DNA of 64,000 bases from positions 298,828,642 through 298,892,641 of the forward strand of contig CM040123.1 in the NCBI GenBank assembly GCA_022559845.1, in the 5' to 3' direction. This DNA is from Amorphophallus konjac. Lineage: Eukaryota > Streptophyta > Magnoliopsida > Alismatales > Araceae. A program made the translations under genes and the position numbers. Each line of letters begins with the position of its first letter. Position 1 is the first letter of the stretch. Below the pieces are notes generated by a model, which was not told the DNA's origin, searched no databases, and saw nothing but the letters and a program-made list of their open reading frames with translations. Below, one piece after another: positions 55,881 through 64,000 of this stretch.

Positions 55881-58800
55881 TGTCACGCCCCGAGATTTAT
55901 GCAACGGAAATAATCGGGAACGTGAACAGCCGACATGGTAAGGCTCTCGCAAACAATATAATCAGAGCGCCAGACAATCACATAAAGTAATTGCACAAGT
56001 AATTCACTAAAACCTTCATCTTTATTTCATATAAATAACCATCAGTATACATAAGATCTTTGTCTCTTAACATTCTTACACCATAGACTCAAGAAAACAA
56101 AAATTACATAATGACTTGGCGAGACATTAGAAAACTAAGGCTTCTCTTGTCCACATGACCTTCAATTGCTCTCGGACCCGCTACTTGTATAATCCGAATC
56201 CGATTCACTAGTCCTTCTTGAAACATTTGAGAAAGTAGGTAATGAGGACACTTACCCAGTAGGTATCTTCGTATCAACATGACGGCAATCTTAAAGTGAT
56301 TAACATTTTTAGCTCTAGAGAAAGTAATCATGCGAATATGGTAAAACATGTGAATAGAACCAAAATAGCAAGATATGGTCAAAACAAGATATGAGAATAT
56401 GACTGAGTATATAACAAGAATATAACAAGATGTAATTTTGGCCTTTCCGTGAACAAGAATGTAACAAGAATGCACTTTTCATAACAATAAAGGCTATGCA
56501 CTAGAAAGTCATGTAACACGCAAGAATGTACTTTTGCTTTGCAAGTACTTCATGAATATTTGTGGATATTCATGGATCTTCACTTATTTATAAAGAAAGT
56601 ACTCCCAACGCAATGCGACGTCAGTAGCATCATACCCCATGGTTTACAATATGATTTCGACAATCAGCTGAGGGAACTAGCATAGAGCCCTTGAACACAA
56701 TCAGTGCTCGAACTGCATCTTCAAGTATAAATCAAGCTATTTCCATGAGTACAACAATAATGTTGGCCAATAAGGTAACAAGTTTAATAATAGTTTTGTG
56801 ATACAATGTCAATGGAAGAATGCACCAAATATGAATATAAGAATTCAAAGAATGCATTAATAACTAGGTCATGCTTTGGAAAGAAATCGGCAGCATAATG
56901 GTACATTCATTAATTTCCATAATTTATGTAGACATCTCTGGAATAAGGTGACAAGTTCTAGATAATCAATAGACCATCTAGAACATAGGAATGCTCAACC
57001 CAAAGGTGAAACCATGGGTTAAACATTGAAAAAGAAGTTGGAACAATGCGGTTTAGGGCAGGGCCGCTAGGTGACATCGGCGGTCTATCAATAGGCCGCT
57101 AACTGACTCTGGCGGTCATACATTAGGCCGCTAAAATCTAAAACTCATTAAAACACCGATAAAGTGCTTTCTAGATAATTGGGCTTTTATGGTACAACCA
57201 GCTCGGCGTCCTAGTGAGAATCCCAGGCTCACGGAGACTTATGGAGGCCTTGAAAAAAGATCACCTAGTCCTTTGGAAGGAATATCCAATGGAGAGGTTC
57301 ACTAGTCCAAGATGGTGTTCTTAATGTGCAACGTGTAACTAATGACAACATATCGGGATATGTGTCATGTACTTAAGAAAATGACTCTTAGATAAGAGAG
57401 ATCATGATAAAACAGTAATCAAATAAGTCCATAAACGTTATAAAAACGTGCCCATAAATACAAAAGTATAAGTTTTAGACAATGAAAGTAATATAGATTA
57501 AAAACAACTTCTAAGTGCATAAGAACATGAAATCATCTAAGACGAGTAGGGAATGTAACCAAGTATATGAAAGCAGTACTTAAAATAGGAATAAGACCTA
57601 CTTAGTTAGGCACGCTATATGATAAATAAGGTTAATCTGCTTTATGTTTCAGGTTAACATAAATACATAATTCAGAAAATGAAAACGGTCTTGAGAGGAC
57701 CGTTTCTTGTGGCTAGCGGTCTATCGTAGGACCGTTTGTAAAACGTATGCGGTCTCTTGAAAGACCATTTCTCCCTGTGTTGTAGACAGATCCAAACCCA
57801 AAGTTCAGACCTAATCTATAGCCAATTAATGTATGAATTCATGCTAGGGATATATACAACATGCTGCAAGGGTATAACATAGTAAAGATGCAGGGATTTT
57901 GCATAGATTTTAATAAAAACTGTTATCTTTGTAATTAGGGTTTGGAATGATGCATGCTTCAACCTACATGCGCAATGTTACCAAATCATTAAATATGACA
58001 TGTACCATACATGAAATTTCGTAAAACAAGATGGCTTTTACTCCTAAGATCAAGTTTAAGTTGTTCATGAGATAACCTACCTCTGTTTTGGGCTTTAGGC
58101 TTCGAATTTAGGGCTGGAAGTTAACCTTAATTCTTGCTCGTCCTGAACCGAAGTAGTAACTTCTTGCACCTCTATCTCCTGATTCTCTTGACCTAAAGAT
58201 GTGAAATTTGGAGGGTAAGAAGAGGGTACTATAAGGAACAAATCGTTTTAAAGAACCTCTATCTAATTACCTCGTTTGGGGCTTCTATTTCCCTGATCTT
58301 TTTGGGTCGGTCGCACAATTTCCTGAGTTACTTTCACCAAACCAACGTCTTTGCAGGCTTCTATCTCCCTGTAGGCTTGATCTCCTAGAACGAAATTTTG
58401 AGGAAAGTTAGATCTAACTAAGATGAACAAATTCCTAGAAGAAACTTACCTCTAATTCGACCTCTTTACCTTAGTTCCACGCGAGCCAAAAGTAAGGGTC
58501 GTGTAGGTTGGTTCTGGGGTCTATTTATAGGGTTTTAACTAGGGTTTCATGGATTAGAACATTTCTAGAGTCCTTATTAGTTGTAAGATCGATCCTCAAG
58601 AGATCTAAGCCTGATTATACTTCTATCCACTTCGATTTTTGGGAGTTTGGACGTTAAAAATCTAACCTTTTTTGTTTTCTTATACTTACAGAATCTGCAG
58701 AGCTTAGCGGTCATTTGGGAGACCATTTTCTGACCCTATGCGGTCTCGCAATAGACCATTTTTTGTCTTGGGCGCCAAATTTGAAACCAGTTCAAACTCT

Positions 58801-59073
58801 TGTACCATTATCCATCTTTTTATCCTAAATTATTGCTACTTATCTCCTTAATTCCGTAAATGCATCAATTCCAAGCTTATAGAACTTGGGCCAAAGTTTA
58901 AAATTATAATTTGGGCCAATTGGATTTGTCAAAATGGGCCCAATCCTCTTGGATTAGTATATGGCCTAAATATGTAGTTTTAATTAACCACAATTCAATC
59001 AATAACACAATTAAATGCTTAATAATTATATTTTTAATCCTAAAAAATTCTTAGAAAATCCTCGGACGTTACA
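55881..59073 (-). repeat. TekT 5' LTR
   Basis: 3193 bp. It begins TGTAACGTCCGAGG at 59073 and ends CTCGGGGCGTGACA at 55881, so its ends form an imperfect inverted repeat. TATA box at 58521-58530. The first 1.6 kb matches 1869-3486; the remainder has no partner in the window. Confidence 0.9.
58521..58530 (-). promoter_or_regulatory. TATA box, TekT 5' LTR
   Basis: CTATAAATAG on the element strand, conserved at 2933-2942. Confidence 0.65.
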
Positions 59074-59922
59074 AGTGCATTTATAGTATTATGGATTATT
59101 GTCCTCAACTGTTTGCGATGGTGTCTCCACCCATGTTTAATAGTTCAAACTTTAATCTCTGGGTTGGAAGTATGTGCAAGTTTGTTAACTAACCTGTGGA
59201 GACTTATCTATCAAACTTAAATATAATAGTTATGATTTAGATTCGAAGCAAATCCAACAGGTGAATCTTGTTCAAATTATTTTAGATTGGGAGTAAACCC
59301 AACGGTAGGATCTTGATCAGAAGTACGTAAGTAGATCGAGAGTAAATCCAATGGTCAGATTTAAATTTACTTTATTGATCTAACTCTCGATCTCAACTCA
59401 CGATCTATATCTTGATTAGATATTGAATTACAATATATTTAATATTTATAAAATATTTCCTTAAAAATCAACAATTTTTTTTAATCTAGAAGTCCAAAGA
59501 ATGCAAGATTTCCATTTTTTTTTACTTTATTAATTGTTAATGTACAATTATTTCTATAATAATAATAATTATTATTATTATAAAATTAATATTTTATTAA
59601 TATAATATTTTTAAATGGTATTAACTAATTGTAGACTATTTTATATTTTTGTTAGTTTTGTTTATTTAATAGTTTTTTAAATCAGATATATATTATTGTA
59701 ATAATACATATGTAAATTTTAGAAAAATATATTTTTAATTATTTTGGTATTTTACAAGTATGGCTATGAATGGGCCAGGCTCAGGCCGAGCTTAGATCAG
59801 CCCGACCCGAGCCTGACATGCAGGCCGATCTAGCTTGCTCACCAGTAAATGAGAAACGGAGAAAGTCCATGGGTATTTTGTGTAGTCCCAAACCATGTGA
59901 ACCTTATGTAGGATGTGGGAAT
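59074..59922. other. Host DNA between TekT and the solo LTR
   Basis: No convincing gene. It contains three imperfect ~47-bp repeats, a strongly AT-rich stretch (about 59440-59760, with AATAAT/ATTATT runs) and a GC-rich patch of GAGC/GCCCGACCCGAGCC type at 59775-59815. It could be intergenic or intronic. Confidence 0.5.
59239..59380 (+). repeat. Three imperfect ~47-bp tandem repeats
   Basis: Units start at 59239, 59284 and 59333, each with the pattern AGATYS..AGYAAAYCCAAYRG...ATYTT. Confidence 0.65.
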
Positions 59923-60262
59923 TGTTGAGTAGTGGATAGCGGATCTAGAGGGGAGGGGTGAATAGATCTGCCCCTCTTTTCGCAATGCAACCCTCTTTAA
60001 AGCTAGATAATGATAATAGCAGTGGAATATAACTAGCTAAACGAAAAAACACAACGATTTACTTAGCAAGATGATTATGCAATATAGAGATTGAACCGAA
60101 GCATGCATCTAACACAAAGCAGTCGCACAATAAAACCACAACACACGATATTTTAAGGTGATTCGGACTGAATCCCCAGTCCTACGTCTACCCCTCACCA
60201 AATCCGGTGAGGCTCCACTAGTGCCACACACTGAACCGTAAATCGGAAAGACCTCCGATTAT

Positions 60263-60915
60263 CTTCCTACTAACCACCGGTAGGGACGTCAATCACCGTA
60301 GATCGAACATCTTCCGATTGCCTTCCTACTAACCACCGATAGGGACGATCTTCAGTTTCAAATGTTTGAATGAAATGGAAAAAGAACAAGATATAAAAAC
60401 ACTCAAACAAGATATAGAATATGCTCAAGGAGAAAATATCTTGTTTGAGATTGCTGGAGCTTGAATCTGATGCTTCAATGGTATCTTCTTCCTTGTGAAA
60501 TGATCTTCCTTGGATCACCTTGAGTCGATGAAGAAGATAAAGGATGCAGCTTTGATGTCCCTTGAAAACCTTGTGAAATCAGCTTCCTTGGATCACCTTG
60601 ATAGTCTTGCTTGCTTCTACACTTCCTTGGAGATTGCTTGCTTTGATATGAGCTTGAAACACCTTGAAATTGATGAAGAACTTCTTACGAAGTACTGTTC
60701 ACGGCTACAGTATCTCTTCTTCTAAGCCTCCTTTGATCTCCCTTGATCCCTCTTTCTTAAAATCGCCTTTGAGTTGATGGAGGAGATAATGGATGCAGCC
60801 TTGAACCTTGATTGCTTCTACACCTTCTTGGAGGTTGATGGCTTCAGAAATAAGCTTGAATCACCTTGGATGGATGAAGAACTCCAGTCTGAAGCACTAT
60901 TCACGGAGGTGCTAC
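60263..60915. repeat. Internal duplications in the solo LTR
   Basis: CTTCCTACTAACCACCG is repeated at 60263 and 60319. A diverged ~150-bp duplication (GATGAAGAA, GGATGCAGC, CTTGCTTCTACAC..CTTGGAG, TTCACGG) occupies 60525-60695 and 60775-60915. Confidence 0.65.
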
Positions 60916-61145
60916 AGTACCCGCAAATCACCTCCCCTAGCCTCCCTTGATCTCTCTTGTTCCAATTGAAGCATTAGGGTTTCTAACCCCCATGTGTTAG
61001 TTTTATATACTTTGAATGGTCCTTGGACATCCCCCAGACCAGATCCACAATCCATGGGGGATTGGGTGACTTTGTGGTTAAACAAATACAAGGAAAGGGG
61101 CTCTTCTCGAAGTGGAAAACAAAGTCAACATTGTTGGCTCGGGGC

Positions 61146-61325
61146 AAGCGGTCGACTTGCAGAAGCTGGCGATCGACCGCTACTAAAAAACCCTGTAGAA
61201 ATTTGATCTCTGGAATTTTCGATCGACCGCTACTAGGCTGGCGGTCGACCGCCACTGAGAATCCGTCAGCTAGTGAGCTGTTGGCAGGGGCGGTGGATCA
61301 CCTCTGGGTTGGCGGTCGACCGCCA
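61146..61325. repeat. GCGGTCGACCGC palindrome cluster in the solo LTR
   Basis: The perfect 16-bp palindrome TGGCGGTCGACCGCCA occurs at 61239-61254 and 61310-61325. Related half sites lie at 61146-61158, 61169-61180 and 61220-61230. The cluster lies 140-330 bp upstream of the TATA box on the element strand. Confidence 0.7.
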
Positions 61326-61533
61326 GCTGGGCAGACCCTGGGTTATTCCGGGTCAGTCCGTTAACCCCTTTAGCTCTGTTGCTTGAGTCCTTTAGCAGGA
61401 CGTTCTCATCTGTGGCATCAACCTTGACAATCTTGAAGATTTCTATTGATTATATCGCTCCTATAATCAAAATTTTGTTCTGGGGGATCCGCCCCCGGAA
61501 ACCCCCGCAAGGGACGCTGCCCCCTTGACCCCC

Positions 61534-61583
61534 GCGACCTGACCGGGCAGGTCGATCCTGCGACCTGACTGCGCAGGTCGATC
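61534..61583. repeat. Two tandem GACCTG...CAGGTC hairpin units
   Basis: GACCTG pairs with CAGGTC at 61536-61553 and again at 61562-61578, each followed by GATCC. Inside the solo LTR U3. Confidence 0.65.
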
Positions 61584-61827
61584 CACGTGCGAGGGCGCAA
61601 TCATTGAGCTTTCACTTTTGCCATCTCCACTCCATTCCTTGGCATATCTGTCATGAAAGAACATCAAGTAGTTTAGTCATATAAGAGTGGTAAAACATCA
61701 ATGACTTATAGTATTTAGCCATTATCAAAACCAAGAATATCAAATAACTCAAATGACCACATAATGATGTCGAATGACCCAAGTGACTACAAGATGACTC
61801 AAATGACCACAGGGGCACAATAGGAAT

Positions 61828-61996
61828 GGGTTTCCCTAGTGGAGCACAAAATTTTCGAGCATGTACCAGAGTCCTCATGCTACCTGAGACACTTTCCTGG
61901 ATAATAAAAAACCCTAATTTTTTGTGTACTAGTTTTTATCCTCTCCTGGCCATGTTGCAAATATATCTGACTCTTCACTTTGTCTCTATATGGTGC
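61828..61996. other. Host DNA between solo LTR and CopiaD
   Basis: An open frame without stops runs from 61826 to 62001 on the plus strand (MGFPSGAQNF...), but it is short, AT-rich in its second half and not recognisable. I do not call it a gene. Confidence 0.4.
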
Positions 61997-62001
61997 GGGC
62001 T

Positions 62002-62242
62002 TGTGACAGAATTGAACGAAGGGAACATATGAGGAGATGGAGTGAGCCAAAAGGCTTTATGTTTTTCTGTATATTGATCTTGGGGTGAAGGCCCCCATAT
62101 ATATGAAGTACAGGGAAACAAAATGCGGAGATATACAACAATTAGCAAGAGCTATAAATAGATATTCACAGTGATTTGATTCTCTGGACAATGACCGACG
62201 GGCTGGCTTTCCTCTGCTGTGGCCAGACACTCACCCCTAATA
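62002..62242 (-). repeat. CopiaD 3' LTR
   Basis: About 241 bp. Contains CATATATATG near 62096, a TATA candidate. A few substitutions from the other LTR. Confidence 0.85.
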
Positions 62243-62287
62243 CTCCCCCTCAAGGTGGAGAGTGGTAGTGATGAACTAGCTTGCTAA

Positions 62288-63381
62288 TTAGGGTGTGAAA
62301 GTGATCCTTGCCCAAAGTTTGGTGAAAACATCCGCAAGTTGAAGATGTGATGGAATATAAGATGTCTTGATGATATTGGCTTGGATCTTTTCACGGATGA
62401 AATGGCAGTCAAGTTCTATATGCTTTGTTCTCTCATGATAAACATGATTAGATGCTATGTAGAGGGCATCCTGATTATCACAATAAAGCGTGGCCGAGTG
62501 TTGTGGGACGTGTAAATCAGAGATAAGATATTTCAACCAAGTAAGCTCAGAGGTTGCGGCTGCCATTGCTCGATATTCTGCTTTGGCAGAAGAGCGAGAA
62601 ACTATGCATTGCTTCTTGGACTTCCAAGAGATGGGATTTGTACCAAAAAATGTGCAATACCATATGATGGAGCGTCTTGATTGAGGACAAGCCCCCCAAT
62701 CTGAATCTGAATATGCTTGCAAAGTGAGAGTACTAGTAGAAGATAAAAAAATTCCAGTGCCTTGAGAGGACTTGATGTAGCGGGCCACACGTAGAGCAGC
62801 TTGCCAATGTGGTTCACGTGGACTGGCCATAAATTGACTAAGGAAGTTGACTGAGTACACAAGATCAGGTCAGGTGATGGTGAGATATAAGAGACGCCCA
62901 ATTAGTCACCGATACACAGAAGGATCAGCAAGAAGAGGCCCATCATCGAGTTTGAGTTTCAAATTCTGTTCCATTGGAAAGTCACATGGGCGTGCACCAA
63001 GAGCGCCTAAGTCAGTCAATATGTCCAAGGCATATTTTCGTTGAGACAGAAAGATGCCTTGTTGAGAGTGTGCAACCTCTATACCAAGAAAGTATTTTAC
63101 TCGTCCAAGATCCTTAATGTGAAATTGAGCATGTAAGAACTTCTTTAGAAGAGAAATGAAGAGCTGATCGTCACTCGTGATGACATCATAAATAAGGAGG
63201 ATAGTAAGAGAGGAACCTCGAGAAGATGTGAATAATGAATAGTCAGCTTTGGACTGTTTGAATCCAGCATCAATAAGAGCAGTAGAAAATTTTGCAAACC
63301 AATTCCGTGAAGTTTGCTTGAGGCCGTATAAAGACTTTTGAAGATGACAAACTTGATTCTCCCCTTGTTTGGTAAATCCCG
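62288..63381 (-). pseudogene. CopiaD pol remnant: RT end and RNase H
   Basis: It opens directly after the primer site with the RT segment CHLQKSLYGLKQTSRNWF. The catalytic YVDD region is degraded (LLIYDVITSDD). It continues through LGRVKYFLGIEVA to about 62906, with a frame change near 62870. RNase H is at 62860-62288 (AYSDSDWGACPQSRRS, SWKSKKQCIVSRSSAKAEYR, CDNQDALYIASN). The preserved final portion HIELDCHFIREKI and QLADVFTK is typical of Ty1/copia. Not functional. Confidence 0.85.
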
Positions 63382-63393
63382 GCTCTGATACCA
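63382..63393 (-). other. tRNA-iMet primer-binding site of CopiaD
   Basis: TGGTATCAGAGC on the element strand, next to the 5' LTR. Because pol follows immediately, the deletion removed everything from here to the middle of RT. Confidence 0.85.
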
Positions 63394-63395
63394 TA

Positions 63396-63636
63396 TGAAC
63401 ATAATTGAACGAAGGGAAGAGATGAGGTGATGGAGGTGAGCCAAAAGGCTTTATGTTTTTCTGTATATTGATCTTGGGGTGAAGGCCCCCATATATATGA
63501 AGTACAGGGAAACAAAATGCGGACATATACGACAATTAGCAAGAGCTATAAATAGATATTCACAGTGATTTGATTCTCTGGATAATGACCGGTGGGCTGG
63601 CTTTCCTCTGTTGTGGCCAGACACTCAACCCCAATA
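63396..63636 (-). repeat. CopiaD 5' LTR
   Basis: 241 bp, TGAACATAATTG...CCCCAATA, followed by TSD GGGCT. CATATATATG near 63489 is a TATA candidate. Confidence 0.85.
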
Positions 63637-63694
63637 GGGCTGGGCTAATCTGAATGTCATTACAATGCATTTTAAGATTTTTCTGACTCCTTAG

Positions 63695-63982
63695 GTGTCT
63701 GATAAGCAACTTAATTGATCTTTACAAAGATGCATGTCATTCACTTCTTGAAGGAGAACCTGATGAGATGATATTTAAGGTTCTTGATGTTATTGTCTCT
63801 TGGTTAGATGAGCATACTGCCAATTTAGAAAGCCACCTCACGAGGGCATTAGTTTTGTACTCAATGTTTTCTTGATTTGCTCACTTTAGGAGAGCCGGCC
63901 TGCTCTTGACCATTCAAAGCGCCCAGTGTCAACTATCATCTCTCCATCTATATATCAATCGCTCAATGTTGAATCTCAATAA
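63695..63982 (+). CDS. Possible 3'-terminal exons of a host gene (unidentified)
   Basis: After an acceptor-like TCCTTAG at 63694 there is an open frame (from 63696, LISNLIDLYKDACHSLLEG). AAG/GTTCTT at 63779/63780 is a donor candidate, and CACTTTAG/GAG at 63889/63890 an acceptor. Joining them keeps the frame and adds 30 codons (SRPALDHSKRPVSTIIS...) to a TAA at 63980-63982. If the 110-bp candidate intron is retained, the frame runs 59 codons to TGA at 63873, still with a protein-like helix pattern. I do not recognise the family. CopiaD and the solo LTR would lie in an upstream intron or 5' of the gene. Upstream exons are not visible. Confidence 0.4.
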
Positions 63983-64000
63983 TTATTTTTGCTGTAATAT

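Larger units (their letters stand above)
1869..59073 (-). mobile_element. TekT: Ty3/gypsy chromovirus (Tekay/Del type), host of the nested stack
   Basis: Read on the minus strand the order is 5' LTR (59073-55881), tRNA-iMet primer site, gag, protease, RT, RNase H, integrase, chromodomain, polypurine tract and 3' LTR (3486-1869, truncated by TatA). TatB splits the RT. The LTRs begin TGTAAC and end GTGACA on the element strand. In about 270 aligned bases after 1874 and 57466 I counted roughly 15 differences, so it is an old copy. Coding remnants contain several stops. Its left flank, and therefore its TSD, is outside the window. Excluding nested DNA, the visible part is about 9.5 kb. Confidence 0.92.
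59923..61822 (-). mobile_element. Solo LTR of a SIRE-like copia family
   Basis: A single 1900-bp LTR, TGTTGAGTAG...GGGGCACAATA, is flanked directly by GGAAT (59918-59922, 61823-61827). Start and end resemble the SireA and SireB LTRs (TGTTRRG, CCACAGGGGCACAAYA, GATGACTC runs before the end). No internal region or primer site, so recombination between LTRs removed the rest. TATA box about 60998-61006 (TATATAAAA, element strand). Confidence 0.85.
62002..63636 (-). mobile_element. CopiaD: internally deleted copia element
   Basis: LTRs of about 241 bp (62002-62242 and 63396-63636) are flanked by GGGCT (61997-62001, 63637-63641). A tRNA-iMet site is at 63382-63393 and a polypurine tract abuts the left LTR (CTCCCCCT, 62243-62250). 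The interior is only 1.15 kb and holds the 3' end of pol, so gag, protease, integrase and the RT N-terminus were deleted. The target is host DNA next to a likely gene. Confidence 0.9.

Noticed and set aside
59560..59590. AT-rich inverted repeat as replication origin or matrix attachment site
   Set aside because: Simple AATAAT/ATTATT microsatellite; nothing beyond AT content supports a function.
61826..62032. 68-codon plus-strand ORF beside CopiaD
   Set aside because: It crosses the CopiaD boundary, is AT-rich in its second half and resembles no family; probably chance.

Overview
This window is nuclear DNA of a flowering plant with a large, repeat-rich genome. I cannot name the species. About nine tenths is LTR retrotransposons inserted into one another. 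No rRNA or tRNA gene, CRISPR array or operon is visible. The only likely host coding sequence is a short exon pair at the right edge, about 63695-63982.

Nesting, from target-site duplications (TSDs), LTR ends and primer-binding sites read directly. (1) TekT, a Ty3/gypsy chromovirus of Tekay/Del type on the minus strand, runs from beyond the left edge to 59073. Its 5' LTR is 55881-59073 and its truncated 3' LTR is 1869-3486. (2) TatA, a Tat-lineage Ty3/gypsy element (1-1868, cut by the window edge), sits in the TekT 3' LTR. (3) TatB, a second Tat element on the plus strand (5882-53577, TSD ATCAT), sits inside the RT catalytic motif of TekT. (4) Three elements lie in TatB, all minus strand: GagLTR-1 (9188-14783, TSD CTTGC) in its RT, SireA (18222-29642, TSD GAACC) after its integrase, and GagLTR-2 (30772-50622, TSD CTCTC) in its antisense accessory ORF. 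(5) SireB (33741-45760, TSD GGTGC) sits in GagLTR-2. Right of TekT, host DNA carries a solo LTR (59923-61822, TSD GGAAT) and a 1.6-kb internally deleted copia element, CopiaD (62002-63636, TSD GGGCT).

TekT and TatB are the only elements that had full enzyme sets, and both are decayed by stops and lost catalytic residues. The four elements inserted inside TatB keep gag but lack protease, RT and catalytic integrase, so they must have used enzymes from relatives. GagLTR-2 keeps a long open frame that joins gag to a novel middle region, an integrase C-terminal tail and a chromodomain remnant. SireA and SireB are copia-type (SIRE/Maximus-like, tentative). Their gag has a long coiled coil and about six CCHC knuckles, and SireB adds an envelope-like ORF.

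The most unusual structures are regulatory or RNA-level. The U3 regions of SireA and SireB hold dozens of short spaced motifs (GTAYAGACTT and ACACGARGT) upstream of a TATA box. A leader hairpin is preserved by compensatory base changes between GagLTR-1 and GagLTR-2. Palindrome clusters lie near the promoters of the solo LTR and TekT. A second polypurine tract sits in a conserved hairpin loop. A conserved non-coding block and splice-donor-like site follow SIRE-type gag. LTR divergence seen by eye is higher for TatB and TekT than for their inserts, as the nesting order predicts.
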